From Ciona intestinalis (taxonomy: Eukaryota; Chordata; Ascidiacea; Phlebobranchia; Cionidae): DNA of 64,000 nt. This document shows positions 12,269 to 22,610 of this stretch, piece by piece. A program made the position numbers and the translations under genes. A model generated the notes under the pieces. That model made no database searches. It worked only from the letters and a program-made list of their open reading frames with translations, and was not told the origin of the DNA. Numbering within the stretch: position 1 is the stretch's first letter; each line of letters opens with the position of its first letter. Location of the stretch: contig NC_020167.2 of NCBI RefSeq assembly GCF_000224145.3, forward strand, positions 5,475,551-5,539,550. The letters run 5' to 3'.

Positions 12269-15137
12269 ATGATACTAGGAGAAAAATACAAATATCGTTG
12301 GGTAGTGTTGTGTATGGCGGCTGTGATCAATGGCTTAACATGGGGGCTGCTGTATTCTATTGGTGTGATATACTCAAGTTGGCTTACTTGTTTCAATGAA
12401 CCAGCGAGTTATGTATCTGTGGCAGGAAGTTTGCCATTGACCATTGGAAGCTTGGGAGGTAAACACGTTTTGGTTATTTGTTCACCATCTCTAAAGCTTA
12501 TGCTTTCAGGTCCACTTTTTCGACCAACGGTTAATAAGTTGGGTTTACGGGTGGCTAGTTTCTTCGGGGGTGTTTTGATGGGTGCCGGAATTGCAGTAAG
12601 CCACTTCGCTGAGTCTGTTCTTACACTTTGCTTTACATTTGGTCTTGTGGCAGGTAGCTTTTAGGAGATAACTGTTAACCCAATGCAGCGTGTCGTCTAT
12701 ACACTTTAAAGTACAAAACCCAGTTACTTAACGGAGTAAAAAGCGATATGCAAGACAATTTTCACATAAACCAAGATCGATTTGGTATAAACTGCAATAC
12801 TGTACTGTAGAATTAACATGGTATACCTAAATATAAACACAGTCTATTTAATATCCGGTATTGCGTTCATTCATGACCTGCTAAAGATAGTACACATATG
12901 TGGCACATTTAAATATTTGTATTATATAAAACACTATATTTGGATATGTTCGCCCTGTGTATTCACAGGTAACATGTATTTTAAATTGGACAAATATATA
13001 TGGACTATGGCTATATGTATAGTGAGGGTAACTGAGGGTCTTAGTATTGTATTGATTGTTACTTGACACAATAGTAGCATTACCGTAAAACATTTTTTGT
13101 TACGCCCTGTGACATACCTGTAGGCTTCGGAGCTGGCCTGGCAAACTTCAGTGCTTCAGTTGCGGTAAATGAATATTTCTACCGCGAACGGTCGCTTGCT
13201 GAAGGAATTATGGGCGCGGGCTTGTGTGTTGGCATGTTTCTACTGTCGATGCTGCAGCAGCTTTTCATTGAAACCTATACATGGCAGGTAAAATATGACT
13301 GTTGTTGCATCATCATTTTAGCGTATTTATATAAAAGTTGAGTAAACGAATGCTGGCCGAAATCTTTGTTTCCCAAAATTTGTAAAGTTTTAAAGCATTT
13401 TTTGCATGTTTTGTATAAGTAGGGTACCATGTTACTCACTGGCGGACTATGCACACATATATGCCTCGCCAGTCTCTTCTTCATTCCGCCAAACGAAGTC
13501 GAAAATCACCCTCTAAATATTTGGAGAAAATCAAACTTAAAATTGAGGGAGGAACCGAAGATAATGCATGAGATTGAAGAAGCTCAAAGAAACAACCTTA
13601 TCACTAAAAAAGTGGACGGAGGTTTTTAATTAATATTCATATTCTTACCCTGGCCCAGATGATAAGTTACTAAAGTAAGTAGTACATTTCTGCTATTTAC
13701 TGAACCATTAATAGAGTACGGTATGTGTCAATTAAAATAAGAGTCATATACTATTTGGCAACTAAAAAAAGTACAGAGGATGTATTATACTAACAGTTTT
13801 GAAATTTGGTCAGGTAATCCGGCAGACAAGAAGGGCCGTTGGGACTTTGTAAAAATTTGGTGCGACCCAAGGTTCATACTCATAATTGCATCAGATTTCT
13901 TGAGTTGGGTTGCCCTGTACGTTCCATACGTCCATCTTGTTGAGCGGGCAAGGTATACTACAGTTTTAACCTCGACTAAAAATTAAGTGTATTGTTTATG
14001 ATGTTGTATATATTTTGTTTTTAGGACTCAAGACATTTCTGAAAGTACGTCTGCATGGCTTTCGCCGGTAATTGGGTTTGGAGGGCTACTGGGTCGGCCT
14101 TTAGTCGGCTTTGCTGCGGATTTCTTTAAAATTCACCCCTTTTGGGCCTATACTACAGTGCAGGTTATAAATGATTTTGTATCTGTATAATATAAGTTTC
14201 ACAAAATTACATAGATCTGTACATAGAATTGGAGTGGGGTGGGGCGAGATGGGACACCTTTATCACATAATATCTAAACATCCTGACCGTGTTTTAAACA
14301 AGTAACAACGGTCTATAGGGAGTCAAAAGGATACGATAGCACTAATAACAATAATTAACAGATACAGTACTGGGTTTAACGGTCAGAAAAATGCTTACGC
14401 AGATGCTTTGTGGAATTGGAACATTTCTCAGTCCGTTCTGGTCCAGCTTAGAAGGTCTTTTCGTGTTCGCTGTCTATTTTGGCCTTCTGTCCAGTGGATA
14501 CGGGTTTATTAAAGCAAGTGCCGCAAAAATTCTTGGTCCAACCAACTACATGGATGCATTTAGTTGGATGTTACTGTTTGAGGGGATAGGCACTTTTCTT
14601 GGACCTACAGTTGGTGGTGCGTTTCGTGTTTGAACAATTAATAATAACGTTTTATGTGAAAGTTTACGTTTTTATAACATCAGAAACATAACAAACACCA
14701 TACAAATTAGAAAAACTATACATTAAAAACCGTGTGGAAGCAACTCGATCAATTACTCTAATAATATAAATCAATGGCATTAGGCTTTAGCTATATGGAA
14801 TACTATAAATATTGCAGTGTTCTTGTAGGCTAGACACCATATATACAAATAACTAGTTTATTAATGTCTTGTAATTCAATGCATCTCCGTGCGGTATAGT
14901 TGTAGTTTTTTTCAGTTGGTCACCTGAATCTTAGCCTAACAATATTTGACTGCAAACTGACGATATTTTTCTACAGGAGCCATTTTTGACGTGACGCAGT
15001 CTTATGATTGGACTTTCCGATTTGCTGGCGCCTGTCTTATAATCTCAGCAGCTATTTGCGTATCAAAACCACTTATTGATCGGCAAGCTAAAAATTCCTA
15101 CATTTTTCGGCAAGCAGAACAGAGTGTAGTTAATTGA
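12269..15137 (+). CDS. Monocarboxylate transporter-like MFS protein (SLC16 family)
   Basis: Major-facilitator membrane protein of SLC16 type; the family moves lactate, pyruvate, thyroid hormone or other small acids, and the substrate here cannot be told. Eight exons in phase: 12269-12458, 12510-12653, 13124-13287, 13423-13621, 13814-13952, 14025-14163, 14403-14616, 14977-15137, giving 449 residues, normal for the family. The first membrane helix begins YKYRWVVLCMAAVINGLTWG. Further marks are GFGAGLANFSASVAV near helix 4-5, a hydrophilic central loop (NHPLNIWRKSN to TKKVDGG), then SAWLSPVIGFGGLLGRPLVGF in the second half. Intron 1 is only 51 nt and has no stop, so retention would add 17 residues. 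An AG site at 12245, just before the ATG, may be a 5'UTR or trans-splice acceptor. Intron 6 holds a truncated MITE. Confidence 0.88.
14231..14339 (+). mobile_element. Truncated common MITE (left half)
   Basis: GGAGTGGGGTGGGGCGAGATGG followed by the CACATAATATC, CCTGACCGTGTTTTAAAC and AACAACGGTCTATAGGGAGTC blocks. The right end is missing. It lies in SLC16 intron 6. Confidence 0.8.
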
Positions 15138-15157
15138 AAAAAAATAGGACATTGAAT

Positions 15158-15422
15158 TCAATGTAACTTGCTTTATCCTCGCGTGGCCGGAAAACGACAG
15201 TCGTTATATAACACGGGTGTTCTGTTTTATATATACCTCGTGTCAGTTTACACGATTAACCATGTATATCTTACTTTTTTGGTAAATATTTTTATACATA
15301 TGGATGGCTGATAATTTGTACAATTCATTAATGACTACTGGTTTGAAACAATTGCCGTTAAGCATCTTGTCCAAAGGACACATGTACCCGCAATGATATA
15401 GCAGCGGTTCAATCTCACTCTA
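15158..15422 (-). mobile_element. tRNA-headed SINE, copy 3
   Basis: Minus-strand copy just after the SLC16 stop. The tail AATGTAACTTGCTTTATCCTC is at the left edge, followed by the AACACGGGTGTTCTG and GCTGATAATTTGTAC blocks. The head near 15415 is degraded. Confidence 0.8.
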
Positions 15423-15696
15423 TAGGCTATACACGAGTTTTTATTTTTCGTTGGTACATCCCCTTTTAAGCTGTTGTTGAAAAAATACAGTAGGGTGGGT
15501 TAAGACATTTTCTTAAATCTTTTCCCGGTAATCAATTTAAAGTTAGACTAAAACAATTATTACAATATTATACGAAAGAACACTATGGATAAAAAATCTT
15601 AAATTTTTGTGTCTCAACGTGTTCCACTTTGCAGTTTTGCGGAAATTTATTTTTAAACTTTAAAATGTTTATTTGTAATTCCATAATATATATATA

Positions 15697-17095
15697 GTAG
15701 TGTGGGGGAAGATGGGACACTTTGTCAGACGAGACTCTTTTTTAATTTTCTTTTTAAGAATCCCATTTAATGATAACCCAGAGTCCGTATATAAACATAT
15801 AAATATATGTATATATATGTTTATATATATAAATATATGTTTATATACGGACTCTGATGATAACCAGGAAAATAAGGTTACAGAATTATTCGACAGTATT
15901 ACCACGACCTTACAAAACGCCCGTCAAAGCTGATTACTGTTTTTAAAAAAAATATATGTAAAATAGAAACAGTATACTTTGAACAGGTAAAAAATGCCAA
16001 ATAGTAAGGTGGCATCTTTTAATGCTCGCTAAATCATAGTAAAGCCAATGATTTTTTTTAGTTTGCGTGTGCGAACGATTAAACTAGTTTCATAGCTTCA
16101 TAAAACAACCTTGAATATTTTGTACAGTTTGATTTTGTCTCATAAAACTAGTTTTAGTTTTGTAAAAAAAACTCTGAGATATAAGCATAAAGAAAACAGG
16201 CAGGGGTCAATATGACTTTAATTTGAGAAAAAACAACAAAAAAATATCAGTTTAACGTCATATATATGAAGTTTACATGGCAAAGAAACTAACACAGCCT
16301 GTTAAACTCGGTAGGTTAACTACAAGTTGCAGAATACTGCTAATGTAAATATATTTCAATTTAGAGTTCCATCTCCCCCAACATTGTAGTTTTGTATGTT
16401 TTTTTTTAATTGCCAAACTTTGAAAGATTTGCTTTTAATTTAGTAAATTATAAGATACTGATATAATAAAAAGATTATATTTTGAAAATATATTCGAAAT
16501 TTGGTCATTTGCACTTGGTGTTAATTTATAAGAAGGGGCTTGTGCCAAAAACAGAGTAGTAATACCCAATTTGTAGCAAAAATAAAAACTTTATCAATAG
16601 TTATTATCAATTTTCTGTTATTACAAGTTCATATACACTTGTAGGATACAATATTTATCCATTTATGTTCGAACATTACCCATTGTCGTTCTAACAATAC
16701 CAATTGTTATGCAATAATATAATTTATAGGTAACATGTTAAAAACTGTAACAGTAGGGCAAGAAAAAGAATGTTTAGACTTAATTTTCAAAGCGTACAGT
16801 ATTATTTCGTGTTATTTACGTATTTTCCTATTTATAAATACACTTAATAATCAAAATTAACAATGATTTTAAACTGTCCCATCTTGTCCTGTGTGTTTTG
16901 GAATTTGTAAAATTTAACTTGTTGTGCGGATAGTTAAATAACTTCCCGTGTGTTTTATTATATTTTATTAAATTGGTGTCAATTAATAAAGGAATGATAG
17001 TACTAATTCGTGGTATTACCCAAAAACCGTCATCTATTTTGGTTTTGGAAATATTTGGCAATATCTGCTTAAGTGTCCTATCTTCCCCCGTTGCG
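15697..17095. mobile_element. Long composite relative of the common MITE
   Basis: The left end GTGTGGGGGAAGATGGGACAC and right end GTGTCCTATCTTCCCCC are inverted like the short MITE, but about 1.4 kb lies between them and no transposase is visible. A 78-bp foldback sits at 15779-15856. The last 240 bp are shared with 32540-32795. Whether this is one long element or two half elements cannot be settled by eye. Confidence 0.55.
15779..15856. mobile_element. Palindromic foldback element with 9-bp target duplication
   Basis: 78-bp sequence starting CAGAGTCCGTATATAAACAT and ending in its reverse complement; the centre is alternating AT. The 9-bp direct repeat ATGATAACC flanks it (15770-15778 and 15857-15865). 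A 9-bp duplication recalls Mutator-like elements. A diverged relative lies at 58541-58584. Confidence 0.8.
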
Positions 17096-17680
17096 ATATA
17101 CCTTAAGGGTAATTAAAACTAATATAGGCCCCTGTATGCTGAAACTAATATATTAACAATATAACGCATAGAAAATCTGATGCAAATTCAATTACAGGCA
17201 CTTGGAGATCACAAAAATATAAACTTAGTTTTAAAATTATTATCAATTTTCTGTTATTATAAGTTTAGTGCGTTTGTAGAATACAATGTTTATCAACTGT
17301 TATTCTAACAATGCCAATTAGCCTATTCTTGAATAACATAGACTACAGTATGCAACCCGTTAAAAACTATATAGTAGTGGCTAGTGGTGCAAGGCAAAGA
17401 AAGTTTGGTTTTTAAAGCATACGAAGTTGTTTCTGGTTATTTACGTGTATTGCTTACATTACATATACCTTTATTAATCACAATTAAATTATTTTTTAAA
17501 CAATTCATCTTGCTTTGATTGTTTGAATCACTAAAATAGCAGTTGGAATGCGAATGTCGTCAAACAATAAAGAATGTTAGTACAAATTCATGCTATTTCT
17601 AATATACTGCCATATCTTATAATTAAGATATGTTTGGCAATATGTGCAAAAAAAATACCTAACCCTACTCTATAACACCC
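16595..17680. repeat. Diverged direct duplication inside the spacer
   Basis: About 16595-17095 and 17210-17680 share ordered blocks: ATTATCAATTTTCTGTTATTA, GGTAACATGTTAAAAACT against CAACCCGTTAAAAACTA, GTTATTTACGTAT, AATAAAG..TGTTAGTAC-like, and TTTGGCAATAT. It is a tandem copy of the right half of the composite element, much diverged. Confidence 0.6.
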
Positions 17681-18183
17681 TAGAAAGAATAATATTACCT
17701 TTAGTTTCATAATACCGTAATATTGCAATTTACCTATTGTTACATGGCTCAAATAGCCATCAGAAGCCGCCTGTTGGTTACGCCTTTTTTTATTGATTTA
17801 TTTGATGGAATTGTCAACCGGTAATAAAAGAATAGTACGTGTTCATTCATTAGTGCCACGTTCTCTTGTTGGAAAAAGTCCCCAAGTAACAGCGGACCCT
17901 ATGTAACAACGCAAAACCTATACCCATCTGCCTATAAATCACCCACTCTTAAAGCATCGTGTTTAGGTATCTATAATCCAAGTCAATAGTGTTAAGAGTC
18001 TTGAACATTTAACGAAGGCCAGAAAGGTCATGAGGTGCATAAGGAGCGCTAACGGTTTGCGTTGCACACAGAGCTCATTTAATACGATCGCATAAGACAA
18101 AACCAGTCTGATTATTTAACCAATTTTATAGGACTGTTAACGCGGAATTGTTTACAGCTGATACAGAATATTATTACTTTAAA

Positions 18184-18708
18184 ATGGGATTTAATTGTTT
18201 AATGTTAAGGCGATGTTTGTTGCATCTTCCTGGCAAACGGATTGTATTACAACATCAGCTTGTTTCAAGACGAAGTTACGCCGAAAGAAAAGTTGTTGTT
18301 AAGAAATTTCAACCTTCTTTGACGGAAGCTGGAAGGATTGTGGAAGAACCGGTAGCCAAACCAATTTCCACATATGAAGAAAACTTTACTAGGCTTCAGC
18401 AGGAGAGAAAAGAGGATGAAATAAAAGTAAGAAAGCTTAAAAAAATTGACAAGCTTATACTGGTATGGATGGGGAAATTCAAAAGCATAGATGATGTTCC
18501 AGACCAGTTGCATTATAAATCAACTGCTGATGGAGCAAAGGCCAAAAACGAAGTGAAAGAATATTTAACAGACCGTGGTTTTAAATTTTATATTGCAGCA
18601 GATTACCTTTTGGTTGGTTTAACTGTGTTGTTTTGTAGTATAGCGTTTTATTTGTATTTCAAACATCAAAAACAAAACAATATGGTTACCGATTTAAATC
18701 AAGAGTGA
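18184..18708 (+). CDS. FAM162-like mitochondrial membrane protein (UPF0389)
   Basis: Single-exon gene, 174 residues. The C-terminal half has the FAM162 pattern: LILVWMGKFKSIDDVPDQ resembles the conserved LVWTGRFKS-x-x-x-(I/V)P stretch, and a membrane segment follows at about residues 136-160. Human FAM162A is a mitochondrial protein linked to hypoxia-induced death; function here is unproven. The N-terminus (MLRRCLLHLPGKRIVLQHQL, then RRSY) is basic and amphipathic, like a mitochondrial presequence. A longer frame opens at 18148, but an acceptor-like TTGTTTACAG ends at 18157 between the two Met codons, so I chose 18184. AATAAA overlaps the stop codon (18708-18713) and recurs near 18761. PTGR2 begins 142 bp downstream. 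Confidence 0.8.
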   Translation: MGFNCLMLRRCLLHLPGKRIVLQHQLVSRRSYAERKVVVKKFQPSLTEAGRIVEEPVAKPISTYEENFTRLQQERKEDEIKVRKLKKIDKLILVWMGKFKSIDDVPDQLHYKSTADGAKAKNEVKEYLTDRGFKFYIAADYLLVGLTVLFCSIAFYLYFKHQKQNNMVTDLNQE

Positions 18709-18850
18709 ATAAAATTTATTAGTCAAAGTTACTATTTAGTTGTTGCAATTTGTATTTGAAAATAAACATCTTAACAATAAAATTTTTAAAAGGTAATAAC
18801 CACCACAGGTTTAAAATTAAGTGAGCTATTCTGTAACATAACTGCATAGC

Positions 18851-19918
18851 ATGATCCCTACAATGAAACAAAATTATAGAGTTTTTCTAAAATCCAGACC
18901 TGGAATCAATGGTGTTCCAGTGGCAAGTAATTTCGCATTGGAAAAGACCGTTTGGCCAACATTACCACTTGAAAATGAGGTACTGGTTCAAACTTTATAT
19001 TTAAGTGTTGATCCATATATGAGGTGTCGTATGAATGAAGATAGTGGGGTAGAATATACTAAAGCTTGGAGTTTGGGGGGTACAATCACTGGTGGTGGAA
19101 TTGGAGTTGTATGTGTCAGTTCATGTGACGGGTTTAAACGGGGAGATATTGTGATGACAGCGGGATTTGATTGGCCATGGGTAAATTACCACAATTTTCC
19201 AGGAGAAATACTTAAAGTGGTAACTGAAGTCCCTAAAGAACAGTTGTCAATGATGTTGGGACTATTTGGCTTAACCGGTCTCACTGGCTGCTTAGGTGTG
19301 ACAGAAAAAGGTAATATTGTACCAGGTATGAATCAAACAGTAGTGGTTAGTGGAGCAGCGGGTGCATGTGGTTCGGTGGCAGGACAGGTGGCAAAGATAA
19401 AAGGATGTGGAAAACTAGTTGGAATTTGTGGTACCGAGACAAAATGCAAGTTTTTAACAGAAGAGTTAGGATTTGATGCTGCTATTTGCTACAGATCTCA
19501 AAATGTTGCTGATAATCTATCTTCAATCTGTCCAAATGGAGTGGACGTGTATTTTGATAATGTTGGCGGTGAAATTAGTAATTCTGTTATCACCTGCATG
19601 AACAAAAGTGCATGTATTATACTGTGTGGTCAAATTTCTGTGTACAATGAAGATAAGCCATACCCGCCTCCTCTGAGAGAAGAAACTGAGAGTTTTGTGA
19701 AGAAACAAAGAATTTCTAGGGATAGGTTTCTCGTTTTAAACTACCAAAACAAATTTGGTGAGACTTTGGAATTTCTCCAAGCCTCCTTCAAAGCTGGCAA
19801 ATTAATTAACAAAGAAACAACAGTACATGGGCTAGAAAATGCAGGGATTGCCTTTATTGATATGATGAACGGTCAGAACATTGGAAAACAGATCGTAAAA
19901 GTGTCGGAATTGGTGTAA
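18851..19918 (+). CDS. PTGR2: Prostaglandin reductase 2
   Basis: NADPH-dependent 15-keto-prostaglandin 13-reductase of the zinc-independent MDR superfamily; in mammals it inactivates 15-keto-PGE2 and related lipids in the cytosol. Single exon, 355 residues (human 351). Start to end agreement with the remembered human protein is high: LYLSVDPYMRCRMNED near the N-terminus, the nucleotide-binding VSGAAGACGSVAGQ (about residues 164-178), VGICGT, GVDVYFDNVGG, IILCGQIS, and the C-terminal NIGKQIV. A possible alternative start is the Met five codons in (MKQNY). No introns, whereas vertebrate PTGR2 has several. Its closeness to FAM162 and AG sites at about 18809 and 18849 before the ATG would fit the second cistron of an operon. 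Confidence 0.95.
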   Translation: MIPTMKQNYRVFLKSRPGINGVPVASNFALEKTVWPTLPLENEVLVQTLYLSVDPYMRCRMNEDSGVEYTKAWSLGGTITGGGIGVVCVSSCDGFKRGDIVMTAGFDWPWVNYHNFPGEILKVVTEVPKEQLSMMLGLFGLTGLTGCLGVTEKGNIVPGMNQTVVVSGAAGACGSVAGQVAKIKGCGKLVGICGTETKCKFLTEELGFDAAICYRSQNVADNLSSICPNGVDVYFDNVGGEISNSVITCMNKSACIILCGQISVYNEDKPYPPPLREETESFVKKQRISRDRFLVLNYQNKFGETLEFLQASFKAGKLINKETTVHGLENAGIAFIDMMNGQNIGKQIVKVSELV

Positions 19919-21176
19919 ACAATTATAAGCGCAAAATTAATTTCAACTGATTATGACCGCTTACAACCACCTCCAATTGATTATTAATCTGCAATGTTTG
20001 AATGTTGTAATTTAGGTTTGTGAAACAATGCAGAATTTAAATACTTCAGAAAACACCAGCACAGACTACAGTGCATTCTCACTAACATAGCAAATATTCT
20101 CAACTGTTTATTAATTATTCCAATGCTTTGTTCATTGGCATAGCAAACAACATAAGAACAACTGTTTACAACACATGTTGTCTTGCAACAAAAACATGAT
20201 TTAGTGTTTAGTCCTAATATTCTTCGATTTTAGATTAATTAGGGTAGTATGTTGAGAAAAAAGTTTATGCTTATGGCTTAATACAACTTGTCTTACTATC
20301 AGTTAAACATGCTCATCAAAACTTAAAAACATTGTGTGAAAATCATAGTCTACACTCATCCAGTGAGTAACAAACAAATAAAATCACAAAAAGAAACTTT
20401 AACATAAGTTTGGTCATGGCTGTGTAAAACTAAATGATTACCACTGGTTAATAGACAAAACTGAAAGGAAATGTGATTGAAACTGCATAAATATAAATAG
20501 AAAATGGGCAACTTTAACCACCCTATAACTTGGAAGCTTAACACAGTGAAAAACTTGAAGCTTTAAACAGATGTAATCTCACTTCAGCAAGTAGTTATTG
20601 AATGAAGTTAGACTTTGTAGTTGTGTACACTATGAGTAATTGAGTACTAATAACATTTAAAATATATAAAAAGGAACGAGAAAACGACAAAGAAGTATGT
20701 CTCAGAAAATTTATAAAGAGAAACAAAGTACGCTATCCCTGGGGTGTGAATAGAGGAACAAAGAGTATCTTGCTCAACTGAGAGCAAATGGGTAGTATTT
20801 TAACCATTACCCTAAACATTGTTTACAGCGATAACGGATTAGTTAACATGGATTTAGTTTAAGTATGTGTATGCATGAGTTCAAAAACCAATGTCCAACC
20901 ATGGAACTATTGGCACATAATTCAAACACAAAAAATGACTTGAAAGAAACACAAGCAACATCTCATGACCAACAACAACACACTATTATTGAAAAATTAT
21001 TAGTTTATGTATAATAAGAATAAATAAGTAACATACGCTTATGTTATGATGTCCATGAACCATTCTGTGTATCAAGTATCTTTGACAGAATAAAATCAGG
21101 AAGCACAGATTTGCCTGCCATTGTGAGGAAAATGTGGTAAAAAGTAAGACTGCCCTAAAACCAAGAGATGACGGAG
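19919..21176. other. Convergent spacer PTGR2/RGS
   Basis: 1.26 kb holding the 3'UTRs of two convergent genes. No coding frame, inverted repeat or known element recognised. Confidence 0.5.
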
Positions 21177-22610
21177 TTACTCTGAACTTGATTCGTTGTG
21201 CAGAGCATTGTAGGTTGTGCCGCTCATCTTCTTAATATCTTTTGATGAAGACTTATTAGCAGCAAATGACTTGTATTGGTCGGATTTGAGGAACCTCGCA
21301 TAGCTGTCACTTTTCATTAGGTGGTAGATGTGTTCTTGCGCTTCTTCAAAGCAGTAGCGATCAGGACTTTCCATATTGCGTAACGTAGTGTCTTTTATTT
21401 TTGAATCAATGTTGATTGGATTGGGTGTTTCATCAGAAAGATAATCATGATGAATTTTTTTCACAGTGGCTTTTAACTTTTTGAATGGCTGCTGCTTGAG
21501 GTTTTGACATGCTATCCAGAAGTTAAAATTTTCTGCAGAAAATTCCTTTTCTAGAAACTTTCTGAACTGCTCACGTCCGCGCTCATCTGCAAGCAATTCG
21601 CTAAATGAAAACTTCCACTTTGTTGCTCTGCGTACAGTTATTTCCCTGGATTTCTCATCGGCCCAGTATTGCTCTTCATTAGAAATCCATGGGTTTGAAG
21701 GAATAGGAGTTAACAGTGGGTCATAATCATTTTGTTGGTCTGAGTAACTGATAATACTCTCACACACTTTGGACATTTTGAGGCAATGTCTGTCAAGCTG
21801 TCGGCGGAGGTTGCTTAGTATGAGGTTGAGTGAATCAATTGTTTCAGATTTCATCTGCGGATTAGGTGATGATTGTTTATCAACACCAGACACTTTTCTA
21901 GGAGAGGAATTGTACAAAGATTTTTTAATTCGATCTTTATACCAATATGCTTTCTTTATATCAACTTCAGTTGTATTAACGCAACCAGGAACAGGTCTAT
22001 GGACATCCCAGAATGCCCTCTCCCTACTATCATCTATCTTCCGCGTAGTTTTATCTCGCTTTCGATCCCGCTTTGCTTCCAACTCAGCTCGAGCAAAGAT
22101 ATCTTCCCATGACTTTGAAAATGTTCGTTGCAACCTTGCGAGGTTTTCTGCTTCGTAATCTGCAAGCTCCAATCTTGCTTTGTTCTGCATTGTGCGCTTA
22201 CAAAGATACACAGCGTACTCGGTATTCTCTGGCTCCCAGCCTTTCGAAGGCCAATAGTAATCCCATTGAAACCGGTAAAAAGATCCGTCATTCTTAAGCG
22301 TGATAACGTGATCATCGATTGGAAAGAAATAACCATGAGCTGCAATTAATGAACCTAAATGTATTGCTTCATCCAAGTCACTGATGTTCAAATGATTCAC
22401 CAACCAACTTACTAAGTCTTCTCCGCTAAAAACATCTGGTATTTTTGTTAGGAGGCTTTTTACAGTCTTAATAGGTACACCAGTCTTATCATTTTGCATT
22501 TTTGATAATAATGCTTCCATCTTTGTATACAGTATCATATTGGGCGAGTCCTTTGCCACGGGCCTTGTGTTTTGGCTAGGTGGGTTTGGTTTGAGCCTTG
22601 AATTGTCCAT
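21177..22610 (-). CDS. RGS7: R7-family regulator of G-protein signalling (RGS6/7-like)
   Basis: Intronless, 477 residues. R7 RGS proteins bind G-beta-5 through their GGL domain and speed GTP hydrolysis by Gi/o alpha subunits in neurons. Domains in order: DEP (about residues 28-110, TVKSLLTKIPDVFSGEDLV, AAHGYFFPI), DHEX (about 111-217, WEPENT.YAVYLCKRTMQNK, ARLELADYEAE, RAFWDVHRPVPGCVNTTEVD), GGL (about 255-310, LDRHCLKMSKV ending in the SNPW motif), RGS box (about 330-450, GREQFRKFLEKEFSAENFNFW, EAQEHIYHLMKSDSYARFL). The match is closest to RGS6/RGS7 rather than RGS9/11. Vertebrate R7 genes have many introns, so the lack of any suggests a retrocopy that was kept. The frame is whole with all domains, so it looks functional. 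The ATG at 22610 lines up with the family start. Confidence 0.95.
   Translation of the reverse strand: MDNSRLKPNPPSQNTRPVAKDSPNMILYTKMEALLSKMQNDKTGVPIKTVKSLLTKIPDVFSGEDLVSWLVNHLNISDLDEAIHLGSLIAAHGYFFPIDDHVITLKNDGSFYRFQWDYYWPSKGWEPENTEYAVYLCKRTMQNKARLELADYEAENLARLQRTFSKSWEDIFARAELEAKRDRKRDKTTRKIDDSRERAFWDVHRPVPGCVNTTEVDIKKAYWYKDRIKKSLYNSSPRKVSGVDKQSSPNPQMKSETIDSLNLILSNLRRQLDRHCLKMSKVCESIISYSDQQNDYDPLLTPIPSNPWISNEEQYWADEKSREITVRRATKWKFSFSELLADERGREQFRKFLEKEFSAENFNFWIACQNLKQQPFKKLKATVKKIHHDYLSDETPNPINIDSKIKDTTLRNMESPDRYCFEEAQEHIYHLMKSDSYARFLKSDQYKSFAANKSSSKDIKKMSGTTYNALHNESSSE

Larger units (their letters stand above)
15138..18183. other. Repeat-rich spacer between SLC16 and FAM162
   Basis: No gene seen. 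It contains a SINE copy (15158-15422), a fragment with TAGGGTGGGTTAAGAC at about 15487, a 1.4-kb composite element (15697-17095) with a foldback insertion, and a diverged tandem copy of its right half (about 17210-17680). The last 500 bp look unique. Confidence 0.6.

Noticed and set aside
15700-15933. Frames on both strands across the foldback at 15779
   Set aside because: They arise because the palindrome reads similarly on both strands; non-coding element sequence.
21769-22349. Several plus-strand frames opposite the RGS gene
   Set aside because: Shadows of the minus-strand RGS coding sequence.
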